From: Paragordius varius
Lineage: Eukaryota; Nematomorpha
DNA length: 64,000 nucleotides
Assembly: GCA_964247055.1 (NCBI GenBank)
Contig: OZ176056.1
Location: 6,572,001-6,636,000 of the forward strand
Reading direction: 5' to 3'
The notes beneath the pieces were generated by a model, which was given only the letters and a program-made list of their open reading frames with translations, searched no databases and had not been told where the DNA came from. The position numbers were made by a program, and so were the translations under genes. Below, in pieces: positions 1 through 15,300 of the stretch (position 1 is the stretch's first letter; each line of letters opens with the position of its first letter).

Positions 1-132
1 ATATATCTAATTTCCGTTTCGCAAACCAACGCGAATTGTATAAGAAATCAAAATATAAAAAGTATGGTCGCCTTTTGAACAAAAAAGTTATTATAATTTC
101 AACTTAATAAAATTTACGGGTTAATAACATAC
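1..132. other. rdgA intron at the left edge with a possible MITE remnant
   Basis: Intron following exon 19. It contains AAAAAGTATGGTCGCCTTTT, resembling one half of the ACGTTTTGTCCGT-type MITE seen at 7,425 and 43,684. The resemblance is over ~50 bp only. Confidence 0.4.
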
Positions 133-305
133 CTTTTAAGTTCCTGTTGATTTATGATGTTTTTTATGATGTGAGCGTTACCTCGATCCAAAATAAGTTT
201 AACGAGATCCTTGTAACCCTGTTGAACGGCATAATGCAAGCAGGTGGAATTGGTATTATCCGTTGCCATAATTATATTTTTGTGATGCTTAATCAATGAA
301 TTTAC
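133..305 (-). CDS. rdgA: rdgA exon 19: first ankyrin repeat
   Basis: Encodes a clear ankyrin repeat: [20 protein letters not shown] followed by LDRGN, fitting the consensus TxLHxAxxxGhxxxVxxLL. Type IV DGKs carry such repeats at the C terminus. Strong donor AAAAG|GTATGT, phase 2, so at least one more exon lies beyond the left edge. Confidence 0.93.
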
Positions 306-3300
306 CTGGCATAAAAAAATAAATACATTTTACTCTATCAAAATAGAATTTTAATAATCTTTTTCTCTATTATATTTGATATGATTTGATGAAAATAGTT
401 ATTTTCATGTTGAGCTGAGAGTTTAAAAGTTTTAAATGCAACATAATTTACTTAAAATCAATATAAAAAATTTATTTAATATGCAATCAAGCCTAATTTT
501 CGAAAGTAGTATACAGTACATTATTTAAAAATGGGGTAATTGACGTTAATTTTGCTAATTGTTACCTTAGTTATATCATTTCTTTTAACAGCCACCAAAA
601 ATTCTTTCTCCAATTCTTTAAGAGCCGTATTCTGGTTCCGTTCGCTTAAATGATTGGATGAAAATAAAAGTCTTTCTAACGCAGGTTTTTTCCCATTATT
701 GGCGGTGGTAGGTATTAGAGAAACATTACCATTATTCAATTTAGAATTAGTAATATTAACAAAATTTTGCACATTTCCATAATTTTTAACTGTATCCATG
801 GAGGGAGTAACTGTTGAAGTCATTGAATAAATCTTTTGGGGTAAAGTGGATGAAAGCAATTCTTTTTCTATCATGATTGGAATCTCTGACTCAGTTAGAA
901 CACCCCCCAAGGGTACAACGGATTGAGCAATTTTATTATTTTGGTCCGACTTCTTCGGGGTCACATCTGCAGCACTAAAATTATAAGTTTATCTTAAAAT
1001 CTAGATATTAAAAAAATTGGAAAATTTGATACATAATTTGAAATAATTTATCCAATCCACTTCGTTTCATTAAAAGCGGGGCTAAAAGTAAAAAATTAAT
1101 TTATTAAAAATAAACTATAAATATATAATTTGATTTAGGTTGTTAGTGAAATTGTCATCGGAGAAATAAAATTTAACAAATTATTAGGTAAAGTTACCTG
1201 TGGATTGGGCTTTTATCAAATTCATCGATATTTTCAATGCTGATATCGTCATCATTTTCTAAATCTGGTGGAGACACCGATGGCTTTATTTCGATTGATA
1301 AATCATCGGATGTTTTTGGAAGAGAACGTGGGTTTAAATTATATTCACTTGGTTCAATTATTGTTGGTGATAATGAAATAGCATTTTGCGGCATATAATT
1401 ATTATTGTGTGGATATTTCTCCTTAGAATCTGGTTCCTTTTCAAGTGTCAAGATTGGAGATTCAGATTTTCGTGATGGCATGGCCATATGGAGTCCTTCA
1501 GCCGTGTCAATGCTTTCTATGGAAGGCGTTTTCAAAAGGGGTGAAGCAAGAGTGTCAGGTGTTGAGAGTAATGATAGAGCTGTGGTATTGGTTGGAATAA
1601 TGTGGGGTTCGAATTGGGGTGGTTTTACTGGAGCTTTGGCAGCAGTATCAGGCTTGAATTCTTTTTCCGCTTCAGATACCGAAGGTAAAGTGGGTGAAAT
1701 CAAACCACCACCACCATCGTTTTCAACCTTACATAGCGAAGTGTTTGAAATGGAATGCGTCGGTTTAGTACCTACCTTATGGCCATGTTCCTTCAAAATT
1801 TTATCTTGGTATGCCAGGTTTTCTGTAGCCTTTGGTTTTAATCCGGTTCGACGACTTAGCGGGTCAGGTTGATATTCTTCCAACCCTTTGTAAAAAGCGG
1901 GTGAGGGTATCGTACTTATACTGCTAGCCGTTTCCTGAGCAAAATATTTTTTACGATTTATAATAACGTTAGCCGTATTCCTGTGACTTATGCGTATTAC
2001 CGAGGGGGCTAATTTGACAGGCTCTCCATCAACCTGACATGGGATATCGATTTTAGTGATGAGTGTTACGTGGCGACACTGACAAATTCTGTCACCGTGT
2101 CCACCAACCTGAAGTGCCGCCTATATATAATTTAGGTAATTAAATTCTAAACCAAAAGGTAATAAACTAAATTTTGTAAAATATCAGGATATTCATAACT
2201 TATCATAAAAGTTGCCAAACATTTAGTTATGTATATATACCAACGACGCTGCTGTAAAGCCTATGACTTCAATAAATCCGTCATCCGATCGTGGTTTTTC
2301 AAAGGGTCCTAAAATATCACAGACACCCATTTCATTTGGACCCGCTTCCCCCCAGGGTAGAGTACCACCTGCATATCTGTTTTAAAATTAAAAATATATT
2401 GAAGGTTGTATGTAAATGGCTAAAAAAATAATTAAAATTGGGAAAATATTTACCTTGATATATTCAAAAAGAGTAAACTATGAAATTTCATATCCTTGAT
2501 CCTTTCAGTCAAATCGATTCCGTCACACTAAACATAAAATATTAATGATTTTTTAGTTATTTTGATACAGTTAAGTAAATATTTTTTAAAGTAAGTAAAT
2601 GTATAAAACCTCCAGATGAATATAATGTACAAGGTTTTTCCAACTTCTCTTAAGTATATCACGTCCTCCAACCTATAAATATAATAGAGGAAATTATGTA
2701 AACTATTAATATTTTAAATATATAAATTTTTAAGTTTAATGGCGCGGTTAGTTTTAAATATTTAGGCATGCAGTACACAATGTGATTATGCCATTCGCAC
2801 GATTTAATTCGCTCTTAGATACGTACTCATGCGAATTGATTGCAGGTATCAAAACCGCAAATCATTTTGCTTAAACCGACCAAATAATCTCAAAAAACAA
2901 AGAAAGCTATATAATTAACCATTTTTCTAAGTTCGTAATGCTAAATTATTTTTTTTTAAATAGTATAAAAAGGATTCCCGAATTAATTAATATGCATTAC
3001 CATGGAAATATTTTAATAAAAGTGCAAAAGAATTTTAAATGAAAAATGAAATACTTACCCCTGCATAAAACATTTTGTTGCGGAAACGACTATTGAATTT
3101 TTCCGGGTTTGCCTCTATGTAAATATATTAATACATATAAAAAAACTAAGACTATAAAATACCGGTTACATTTCAACGCTTCGATTCAAATTGGGGTATC
3201 TAGTGACCAAAGTTTATACTTAAGTTGATATTTTGAATAAAACTGGGTTCCAATTTAATTTATACTTCTATCCAAAAATTATATATATATAAGCCAAAAT

Positions 3301-6300
3301 ATCTAAATAAAATTTAGTTTTGAAAAGAAAAGTTCCACATACAACTACTAGGCCATTTTTATTTTACGATATTTTTCCAAATATCGTGTTTATTTGATTA
3401 TAAGGCTAATATTAAAAGTATTTTATTTAAATTACATCTAACATTGATGTAAACTGAAAAGTGGTTTATTTAGCATTATTTTTATGTAGCTAATGCACAC
3501 ATGTCATGTCAAAATTTTTCCCATAAATTTATACATAAATTAAGTAATATCAATTTTTTAATGAATCTTTTATTATATTTCAATGCATCAATGTTATATA
3601 AGTGCCAATTTGCAATGGTTTCAATTTGTTCCATAATTTCCAGTATATTTGATTTAAAACTGGTCTGGGATCCTAAAAGACCTCAATTTGAATCCGAGGA
3701 CTCAAATTGTGTCATATCGAAATTTTAAAGCAAATATATTAATAAAAGTTCTAAAAACAGATGGGAACTGTTCTTTATGGTTTCGACCTCAAAATATGTT
3801 TTTTGATTTTATTTATTCCAAAATTAATTTTTAAAATTTACGAAAATTGTAGCTTTTGAAGCATTTGGCCTATGAATTTATAAAAATCTGCAACCCTAAT
3901 TATAAGTAAGATTAAAATTACTCATTTGAAGAAACACTATTATACAGTAACGTATGGCATAAAATATCATTAGTCCATAAAAGAATAAAAATATGTTTTT
4001 TTAAAAAAACAAACCTAGTTTTATATATACATATCCATAATAACCCCTTATTTTTTTATAGACTAATATTGTTTATGCCACAAGCTACTGTATTAACAAA
4101 ACATACCTCTAGATGTGTGAAATTCCAATGTGACCTGGGCATCGCACCCCAACCCAAAATAATTGTTAAAAACGTTAATGGGTAATTCTTTTTTACTGGG
4201 TGGCGTCAAAGGTTGTTGCTGAATTGAACTGGTAGCAAAAACCGTATTTGAGTTGGACTCAGAAATGTCAAATATTGTCTTAGTTGTCGTCGAGACGGCT
4301 GAGTCATCTTTACTGCTATTTTTTTCGATGCCTTTTTTGACTGTCTTGCTTTGTGGCGTTTGTGGAAAAACGAATTGTTCATCATTTTTTCGATTTTTAT
4401 TGGGATTTGAATTATCATACGAGTCCTCATTTGAAGCTTGGAGAATGGATGGTAGTAGAGTTGGATTTGTTCGACTGCGCTCAAAATATCTTATTTCGTA
4501 CATAATATTACTTTTAAATTTGAATTGCAAAATAATGTTATAACTTATAGATTTATTAGATTTACATTATACCGATAAAATATTGAAAATTAGGCTCAAA
4601 TTTGTATCAAACTAACTGGACACTCAGATAAAGATTATATCGAAATTATTTGGTAACTTATACTTGTAGTATAAAAACATTGCAAACATTCTAAATATGA
4701 TCTAAAAAAAACTATTGAAAAAATATCAATCCTAAACAAAATTTTAATTGTTTTGATGGAGAAAAAAAAAGATATATACCTCATTTGATGCAGATTATTG
4801 CTGGTGAGCTTATTATCCTTTTTAGTATCTATTAATAATTTTTGCGTAGTTTGTGGAGGACGTGCTTTAAGCATTAAAGGTGCTGTATAAAGAAGGCCCG
4901 CGGCTGCTGTTGAATTTTCTTGTAACACTTTTGTCCGGTCATCAAGGTTATCAGAGGTGCGTTTTTTATTGGTGACTCCAAGGACTGTACCACCAACTAT
5001 ACCGTTAGAATCAAACGATGTCGGAGACAAAATTTCAAAGATGGATGATGTGTTACGAAATAGGCTATCCGTAGATTTGGGTTTAAACGGTGTAACAGAT
5101 AAATTCCACCTACATACATGCCATTATATAATTGATAATTAAGATATTATTAATCAAACCATTTTTTTTGCCAAATGATTGATTTATAAAATAGTAAAGT
5201 TTGTTTGACATTGTGTTAATTGATGAAAAATCATTTAATTTTATTATTTTTATAAAATATATTATAAATATATTTTAAATAATTTAGGTATATGATGAAT
5301 ATTAAAATAATTTATTTAATACCAAATTAATAGAGTAAAAATCAAATAAACCAAAAATTTTTGATTGAATAAAAATTTATTAATATTAACGTAATGAATT
5401 CCATATGTAATATGTATGTAAAATTGTACCTATCCAATTTTTTGATTGGGTTATGAACTGTAGCAAACAATATTTTGTTCAGGGATTCATCATTGTAACT
5501 CTAAATTTTGATATATATAGTTTGTTTAAATAATATTTTTATGTAGACAAAAAGTGTTAGAACTTATATGATATATTTATACAAATTAAACTATAAATAC
5601 CATTTCATCCTGTATCAAACATTAATTTACTATCTATTCATAAAACAACTCTTTAAACAGATAATTAATAGAAAAGTGAATCTTATATAATATATATTTA
5701 CGCAAAATTACATATTATTACCATTTGATGATATTTCGAAAATCTCAACAATGAAAAAGAGTAGAAAATAATTACCCCGCCCCAACCCAGATAACGTGAT
5801 AGGTCATTCCCTGTACCAAGAGGGAGAATAGAAACGGCAGGATTTTCAATTAGAATTTGTTGATCCAACATTTTATCCAGGACTCCAAATATCCAACCGA
5901 CGGTCCCGTCACCCCCTCCAACCAAAACACGCAAATTCGATATGTTTTGTAGCAAATTAAATCTATGATGGGATATACATTTTTTGAACTTTAATATTTT
6001 TATAACTGTATAAGTATAAATTTTAAAATCATAGTAAGTATAGAATTGGTCTTTCCTTTAAGCAGTTTTACCAAATATTTCCCTATCTATCCCAGCCTTA
6101 TCACCGATTTTGATTTCCGTGATATTTTATTTTAAATTATTTTTTGATCCAACGAATTTTTCCATGTGGCTTAGGGGTTACTTTAGACAGTGTCTAAAAG
6201 GCGGCTACAACTTTTTTGATCCATGAAAATTATTTATCGATTAAAATTTTATTTAAAAATATTAAATATTTGAGTTGAACATTTTTCGATTATAGTTTTT

Positions 6301-9300
6301 TGAGTATTCACATCTTAATATACTAATAAATATAGAATATTTTGCTTAATTTTCATATTTTATCGATTGCAAAATAGGGCTGATTTGTTAAGTCGTAAAA
6401 TATTTATTATATAACATATTTTATGCTTTGATTGATTAGATTTCAACTACTATTGGTTCTTAAGGTTAAAATTATCTATTTTATTGAAATGCAGTCCGCA
6501 GGTTTTTTAAGTTTATGCGGTCTACGAAGCCATTTGTATCGGGGCACCTCCGTTTTAAAGTAATTAATATAATTGATAATAATCATATCGACAGCTTAGT
6601 ATTATTGCTAAATATCATAAAATGTTGGTTAGAAGTTACCATTTAAAAAAATAATTTATATCCGGGGATGGTATCTATTCATCCTATATCAAAATAAATC
6701 ATGATTAATTTCACATCCATTTTAAATATGGTGGCAAAGCAACATTTATTTTCCGTGCCTATTTTAACCGTTTTCCTTTTTAATCCATAAATTTTTAACA
6801 TTTACAATTCATATTCTGCCTTGAACAATTCAAATTCACCCTAAAAAAATTTTGTGTTTTTGAACTGATATAACTCATCATCAAAAATAATATATTCTTA
6901 TGGCATAGTTTATTATTTTTTCAGTATTATATTATTTTTAAATTTAATTTCATTTTTTAAAAATATAAGAAAAATATAGGTAATTTTTAATTCTAAAAAA
7001 TACATAATTTATTTTAGGGTTAATTGTTTAAGGGTGAATTTGAACTGTAAATGGTAAATTTCATAAAAAGTGATCAGCTTTATAATTTTTCTTGTTTTCG
7101 TTTAATATATTACATAGTTTCGGGTTTAGTTTTAGTTATATCAAACACTTGTCTGGGATTTAGTAGCCAATGAAATTTGTAGATTAGTTTTGAGCCTTTG
7201 TTTCCACCACTCTTGGGATTGAGCAATACAACAACCGGATTTCGCCCACATTCCCTATTATACACACACCAATCAATATAAATTTCATGTATTTTTTGAG
7301 AAACTAAAACTAAATTTTTTATGACAAAAAACGACTTTGGTAGATATTGATAAATATTAAAATTTGCAAAAAAAGTAACCAGCATTATTGCAGGCCATAT
7401 CAAATGACTAAAAGGGAATCTAATTTACAGTAAAATTACGGACAAAACGTAAAAATATGAATAAATATATTTTTTTTTTAAAGGACAACCATACTTTTTT
7501 AATTCTTAATTTTTTTATATAAAATATTTATTAACCACTTAAAAATATAAAATTGATTGTGCCACCCAATATACATTTCTATTTCATACTTTTTGCAATT
7601 TAAACAATAAAAAAGATTTAAAAAGTATGGTTATCTTTTGAAAAAAATATTTGTTTTTATATTTTACGTTTTGTCCGTATATTTCATCTTACTGTAATTT
7701 ACAAGATTGTAGCCATATGTATTAAATATATTACTTCCAAATTAAAGAATCTAAAGACTCCAGACCCTATTTAAATTGTTATAGTTAGAAAACTACTAAA
7801 GGAGACGGTTCCAAATTAAATTTATGCTTTAAACCTAATAAAAATTATATAGATAAGCTAAAATATGTATGCCTTATTTTTTATATTAACGCTAAAATTA
7901 TAATTAATTTTTATAAAAATTACATCCAACATTAAAATAAACAGAAAAAATAATTTATTTTGCATTATTTTTATATTTAGCTAATGTACACATGTCATGT
8001 TGGCCAAATTTCTATTTCGGGCCCCAAAGACCCCAATTTGAACCAGAGGACAGAAATGAATGTGTCGTAACCAAGTGTTAATTAAACACTGTTGTTGTTT
8101 TTTCTCCATAATTTTTAAAAATATAACTTGATAAAAATGGTAAAATCTCATACATGTCTGCAGACATTTAAAATTAAATATCTTTTTAGCCATTAAAAAA
8201 CAGATATGGCCTATAATAGTGCACGTTACTTTATATATATATATATATATATATATAAACATATCTAATATACTAACCTATAATCATCAATCATGCGTTG
8301 AAGATTAAATTTTTGATCTTCTGTAGCTCCAGCACTAAGTATTTCTTGTATAGATGTTTGAGGTATATATTTTTGACATGGATGGATTTGAAAGAATTGT
8401 GAATGTCTTTTATACTGTTTTTCAGATATTAAATACAAAAAATTTTGTAAATCTCACAGGACAGACAAAAATGTGTTATTTTTAATTAAAAACGATGTAA
8501 AAGATCAAAATGATACAAGCCAGATAAAATGACATAAAGATTGTACATTTGATAAAATATTATGATGTATATATATAAGTAATTATATCGTAATACTTTA
8601 CGCCCTGATGTATGAGAAGATCTACGGATAGAAAGTCGCTTAGGTAAATTGTATTGCATCTTGGAACCCCTGCGTCGATTTATGAGCGGTATATGTGGGT
8701 TATTCGTTTGATCATTACAAGACGTAGGTTTTTGTTGTTCTTTGGCACCAGATAATGTATCTGTATTGTCAGGTTTTGTTTCTTGTTTAATGTTTTCATT
8801 GTTTAGGTTGGAAATATTGTTGTCTTCTACGACGTATTCCTCCTCGTTTTCCAAGTGTTCAAGTTTTGAGGATTGGAGCAATCTTCTTTTGAGTTGCGAG
8901 GATGATCTACGCCTATTACGATTAGCTTGTCGCATTATAGTTTTATGCTGTTCGATTCCATGAGAACTTCTTCGGTTTGCTACTATTCGTTTATTTCGTC
9001 CTGACCCTTTAACACCAGTGCTAGCTGAATTGGGTGTTGTTTCCAGGACAGAAGATATACTATTAATACTCTGATGAATTACATTCGCATTGGATTTGAA
9101 GGATGATTTGTTTATGTGGTTATCTGATTGTAGCGCTATGTGATTTGTGTAATGTGGCAGGATTTTGTAAATCCACCAAGGCGGTATAATAAGTTCGGAT
9201 AGGGATCCCATATCACAGTTTTGTTCAAAGAGTTTCAGGGTAAAACAAGCAATTTTGTTATGATAAGCCCGTTTACACCACGAACAACTGATTGAAACTA

Positions 9301-12300
9301 TTTCCTATGTGACAAAAAAAGGAATTGAATTCTAGTTTACATTTAATTTTGTTATGGAGATATTAAAAAATCAAACCTTGGAATAAAAATTGAATTTGGG
9401 AAAGGATTTGGCACATGTTGAGCATTTTCCATCCTGTCGTCTCCGGTGAACCCAATGATGTTTGAGCACATATTCAGTTTGATAGCCATCAAAACTGGCC
9501 TCACTGTCAAAATCTCCGTTAGCCGGCAATGGATCTATATTTGAAAAAAACAGTAAATGAATAAAATAAAATGATTTTTATAATTTTTATAATTATCTTA
9601 CAATTATTATCTGAAACTAATTTTTGCATGGTGAATGAAGGACGGCATTTAAATCCAATTTGGGCCAAAGTTTCGATGCAATCCACGTGTAAAGGAATTT
9701 TACAGACAGAGCATCTTTTCTTCGGACCAGTCTTCTAAATATATTATTAAAATTTTTAGTTTAATTTGGTATTACACAATGATCCTGATATTTAGATATT
9801 ATAATAAGAAAATGTTTATGGAATATTATGATGATTTTTGTTAGGGACCTTATGATTTAAATAATTTGCGGTAACTGCTCCATATCAGAATATGTCAAAA
9901 TTAGCGCACATTTTGTAATATATATTTTCACGAAATATAACATAAACTAAATTATAATGACTAAACAATATTTTAATCCAATTTTTAATTTTACATGTGG
10001 GCTCTGAATGACTCAAAATTTTGCACTCGTCCAAACCGGGCAATTATCTTAAATAAAAACCAAAGGGTCAGATGGTGCGATTTACCGAAAATTGATATTT
10101 AACTCAAATTAAATCTATAGCAAAAATATGGTGAGCGTATTTCATACCATTAGAGGCATGATGGAAACGGTTTAATTATGCTTTGTGATATTATAAAAGC
10201 ATCATAAAGATTCGTATGCTTTAAAATTAGAGTGAGATTTTGTAAAAAATAATTTAACATATATTTAAAGATGAATACTTTTTTAAATAAATTATGTTCA
10301 GCATGGTCAAATTAAAGGTTAGAACTAATATCTTTTAATACCGTTTCCAACATGAATTAAAATAGTGTGACAACACGATTTATTGCTAATCAAATTTTTC
10401 AAATAATCAATCAAGCATTTTTTCAAAAATATTTTTTTCATAAATGTCATAAAAAATATATCGCAAAATCTTAGCATTTTTGCTTTTGTTTTAAGAAAAT
10501 CTCCTTTAAAATAGCGAAAACCTAACGAGCCGACATCAAAATATCAAAGTTTTATAAAAATATTTGGTAAAGATAGCATATCATATATTATTATTATTAT
10601 TTGGATAAAGCATGCCAAAAAATTTTTAACTTTGCGATTTTACGATATCGAGCAAACCCCACAAAGGTACAATTAACTTACATATACTCTCGTAGGCCCC
10701 AAATCCACAAAAACCATAAGAATTCTGATATAAAATGTGTATATTTTATCAGGATATTTTACCGCTCGATTGTGAACACAGTGGTACAATAATTAATTTT
10801 TTTAGATATAGATGATATATATTTAATAGTATTTTTATATTTTCGAAAAATAATATGGTAAAAGAACATTGTTATTAATAAATTGTGATTAAGACAATTG
10901 ATAAAATGCAAAAAATTATAATTAATATTTCTTTAATATTATTGGCTAGTAATTTATGTAAACGATAAAAATAAAATGTTTTAGTCTAATTAATTTTGAT
11001 TTTTTTTTAATTTTATAAAAGTAGTATCGGTGAAGGGAGGGGTATTTATAAGTAATCATTTTCGTTGTCAATAAAAAAATAAAAAATGGAACATAAATAA
11101 AAACTGGTTCATAATTATAAAATAGGTTTTCTATATAAAATATTACATTATTTAACAACTTAAGAGTACAAAACAGCCGGCCTTACCGCAAACAGATGGA
11201 AAAAAAATCATGAATGCATGGTCTGCATATGGATAATATTTTATAAAACTTAATTTAAAAATAAGATGGCAATAGTATTTTTTTGTATAATATAAAAGCA
11301 ATTATATCGTTTTTAATCAATAATATATCAAATTTATTTAGGGAAAAAAGACTACATAAAAATTGCTAATACGATTATACATATTTTTTAAAGTTTACAT
11401 ATTAAATCATCAAATTGAGAACATTTTTGAATATACCTTAAATTTTTAATGTTATCTATCCATTTAATGTGTGCTAATGCCAACACATAAAAAACTGTCT
11501 GATATGAAATAAAAGAACAAAAGTATTTAAAAAGGATATTTAAAAATTACTTTGCATTTAGAATTTTCAATTAGGTAACAAGCATCGCCTGAGGCTGGAT
11601 AGTAAGTCCATATGTGGTCTCTGGCATGAGCTCTATACTATATTTCAAAATTTTATAATTGCACACTTAAATGATAAACATTTATTGCCTAAATTTTTAT
11701 GTGCTTGCTTTTTTTACATTTTAAGAGGATTTTTGTCAAAAAATGTCATATAAAGCAAGTTTCGCTAAATCTTGTATTTTATTTTTGATAAAAATAAAGT
11801 GAGATGACAGTTCAAAAATGACATCCTGATTGTATAAGTTGTTAAGAAGAAGACAAAATAATATAAGTTATTAAAGCGATAAACCGGATACACATTAGAG
11901 AGAAAAAGCTTTTAAGATGACTTATTAATGCTATCTATCTTAAACAAACTGAATGTGTACTTGACATTCATTATTTTTTGTTAATATCACGAGGCTATAA
12001 AATCTTAATCGTAATGGTATTAGTATACTTGTTTTAAGTTTATAACTACAATAAAGATATGATATATAAAAAATAATTTTTTTAATTATTTTGGGTTAAT
12101 AATAAAGACAATAAAAATTTTGCCCAATAAAATAAAAAATATTATGTTAAAAGGGAATAAATGGTTTTAGACAAGTTTGTTGTTTGTTACCATACGCTAT
12201 TGTACATTACCATTAAATTTAATTAGATTTTTAAGCTGTGTATAGGTATAGTTTTTTGAAAAAAATACTGTCCAGTCCACATGATTTTTCAGGGTATGTG

Positions 12301-15300
12301 AAGTATGATGTGCACCAACATTACCCACACCATCGAACGTGTGTTGGTTTTGGTAGACCAGAGAATTTCTTTGTTTCCGACTTACTACATGTCTCCCAGC
12401 CTCAGTTGCATTGTAAATTGTGGTATTTTTAGTTTTAGCATAACTGCCTTTGTTTGATAGTTTTACAGCATCTTCATAGCAATTATTATCGTTGGTAGAC
12501 AAAATAGTTTGATCATTATTCAAGTATTGTACCATTTCTCGTTCATTTGTGGGATGAAAAGATGGGTGTTTCCTTATATTTTCATCATTAAAGTGTCCCC
12601 CAAATTTTTTGGGTCGTGCTGAATTGTAGATATTATGGGAATTTGAGGCGTCTTTATATTCATCATCGTTGCTTTCATTATCCTCTATGTAACCATCATA
12701 TTCTGGCGTATCTTGTAACTTAGGTAATCTATATGATTAAAAAACAAAATAAATGGGTAATTTTTCATGTTATTATAGAGTTAAAGAATCAATTTTTTTA
12801 TTCAAAAAGCTAACATATATTAAAAAAATAATCTAAACTATTGGACATATATATATATACACAAAAAATTGTGCAGGATTTGAATATAGTCAAATATTTT
12901 AGATAAGAGAAAAAAACCTGTCCATATAAATTTATATTGACTTCATATATAATAAAGGTTTGCTGATATATAAACGGGTAAACGAATTTTCATGGATAAA
13001 TATTAGATGTGTATATAAAAAAATGACGTTAAAGAATCGTTATAAAAAAATATACTAAATTAACATTTCAATGTCATATTCAGGTATTATTATATTATAA
13101 AGCATTGAACATCTAAGGATTAGAAGACAAAAATAGAAGATTTCTATAAAATTTATATAATTTTGCTCTGCTATAATTTCAATGACACACAATTTATTGT
13201 GACGAAAAAAACGGACACGCAAAATCCAAAAAATATCGATAAACACAAATAAGTTAGTGATGGTTTTGTAAAAAAAACTAGAGAGTGGCAGTTTTATTTT
13301 AAGATTTTGATATATATAATCTTAAAATTAATAAAAAATATGCAAATAACTGTGTTGTTTAATATATATTTTTATTTTTTTAATATATGTAATAAAAAAA
13401 CGCAAAAAATTATATATTTATAAGTAAGCTTGGATCAATTAAAAATCGATATTCTTCTATTGGCCATTCTCAATTAATAGGCAATTATTTATATAAGTTA
13501 TAGTATATTAACTATTGTTTATTATCAAGCGTTTTCGTTTTTTAATTAAAAATATATATTGTAATTATACGTTCATTGTCTCAACGCTAATAAATACAAC
13601 AAAATAAATACAATGGAATTGTTATGAAATGGCATAGAATTGTAAATAGCTTTACAAATTTTGGTTAATAAATACATCTGTAGCATTAAAGAATCTAATT
13701 TAAAAGGGTTATGATATTGGTATTAACAACATTAGACGGCATATATAATAATACATTTTATAAAAAATATTTTTAATTAAACGCTAAAAGTATCATTAAT
13801 TTAGTGCTTTAAATTTTCAAAGCGGAGTGAATTAAATTAAAATTTCAAATTATTATATTTTACATTTCTAAAGATGTCAAAATTATGTAATATAAAATGA
13901 TTTTATACCATAACTGTGACCGCATTTAAACAAAGTTTACATGTGTTTTAATAATTTATATTTTTAAGCCAAATAGATTAAACTTTATTAGCGCATTCAT
14001 AATAAACCTAATTTCAAAACAATTATTAAACTTAATTTAAAAAATAAATATTGCACTGTATTTCAATAAAAAATCCAGATTAAATAATTATAATCAAATA
14101 GAAAATATACAGCAAAAGTATTATCAAAGGCATTTTAAAATAAATATATTTTTAAAAGTTTTGGCGATTTATCTAATAATAATCCAAAAGATGTTTAGTT
14201 TATTTAGTATAAAATCATTATTTTGCCTTATTACTTTTATTATTATAATGTATATTGCGCCTAAAAAACACTATAATGCAAATTAAGGTTGGCCGAACAT
14301 CAAAGATACTCTCGGATTTTTTATATTTTTTGGCTTTGTAAAAAATATTTTTAACGGTATCAAAAACTTTCAGCAAGATTTAAAATTTTTATGTAACATT
14401 TAAAAAGTTAAGTAACCAATATGGCTATATCTTGCGATTGGTACAAACTTCGACCGCCAAATACAGAAAAGGAAGATAATTAATAAATAGTTAAAACATT
14501 TTGCGTAAGATAACTATTAATTAACTTCAACTTTTACTTTAAAGAAATATAGTTAATATTATTATGGCTCGAATTCATAACTTAATAAAGTGTTTTTAAT
14601 TCTTTAAATACTAAATAATAAGTTGTTTAATTAAATGACAAACAAATTAAAATTAGTTAAAAATGAAAGAAGTTATATTTTCAATGTTGCAAGTTGTCGG
14701 AATCGACCTTAGAAACAACAACAAAATCACAAACCAACTAGCTTCGATTCCGAAATGGGGGATCGTTTTCCAGTCGATAAAAATGAATGAATATAAAATA
14801 ATATGTATATATAGTAAAATTTGAAAATAATCAAAATTTAATATTGCACAAGTTGGTTTTTGATAACAAACAATTAATTTATAAATGATTGCTATTGCAA
14901 TCAACTTTTGTCCATGTTGGTTACATTTATACCCTAAAGTTTAATTTGTATAATCACTGTATAGAAGTTGTTAAAATTTAATTATTAAATATGGTTTTAC
15001 TGTATTACATAAAAAAGCTTATATTTTCCAAAAGTCAAGATCTGGATTTCGAAACCACATTAAAACAAACAGCTGATAATATTATCATGGAAAAATATGC
15101 TACTAAAATTTAAAACTTAAAAGCTTTCCAAAAATTATGTACATATTGTAACCATATAATACATTAATTTACCTGTTGTAGCAAATTAAATAAAAATCAA
15201 AAAAATGCGTAAAAGTGTGAAATGAGGATCTTTTTTATAAATTTAAAACTTTTAAAAAAAATTTTGATCATGATAGTAGGCTAAAAACATATATTTAATT

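Noticed and set aside
1405-1872. 155-codon plus-strand ORF opposite rdgA exon 17
   Set aside because: Antisense shadow of a real exon with conserved DAGK accessory-domain sequence; no family resemblance of its own.
10601-11158. Small ORFs in an rdgA intron
   Set aside because: Ile/Lys/Tyr/Phe-rich as expected for AT-rich non-coding DNA, and not in phase with the kinase.
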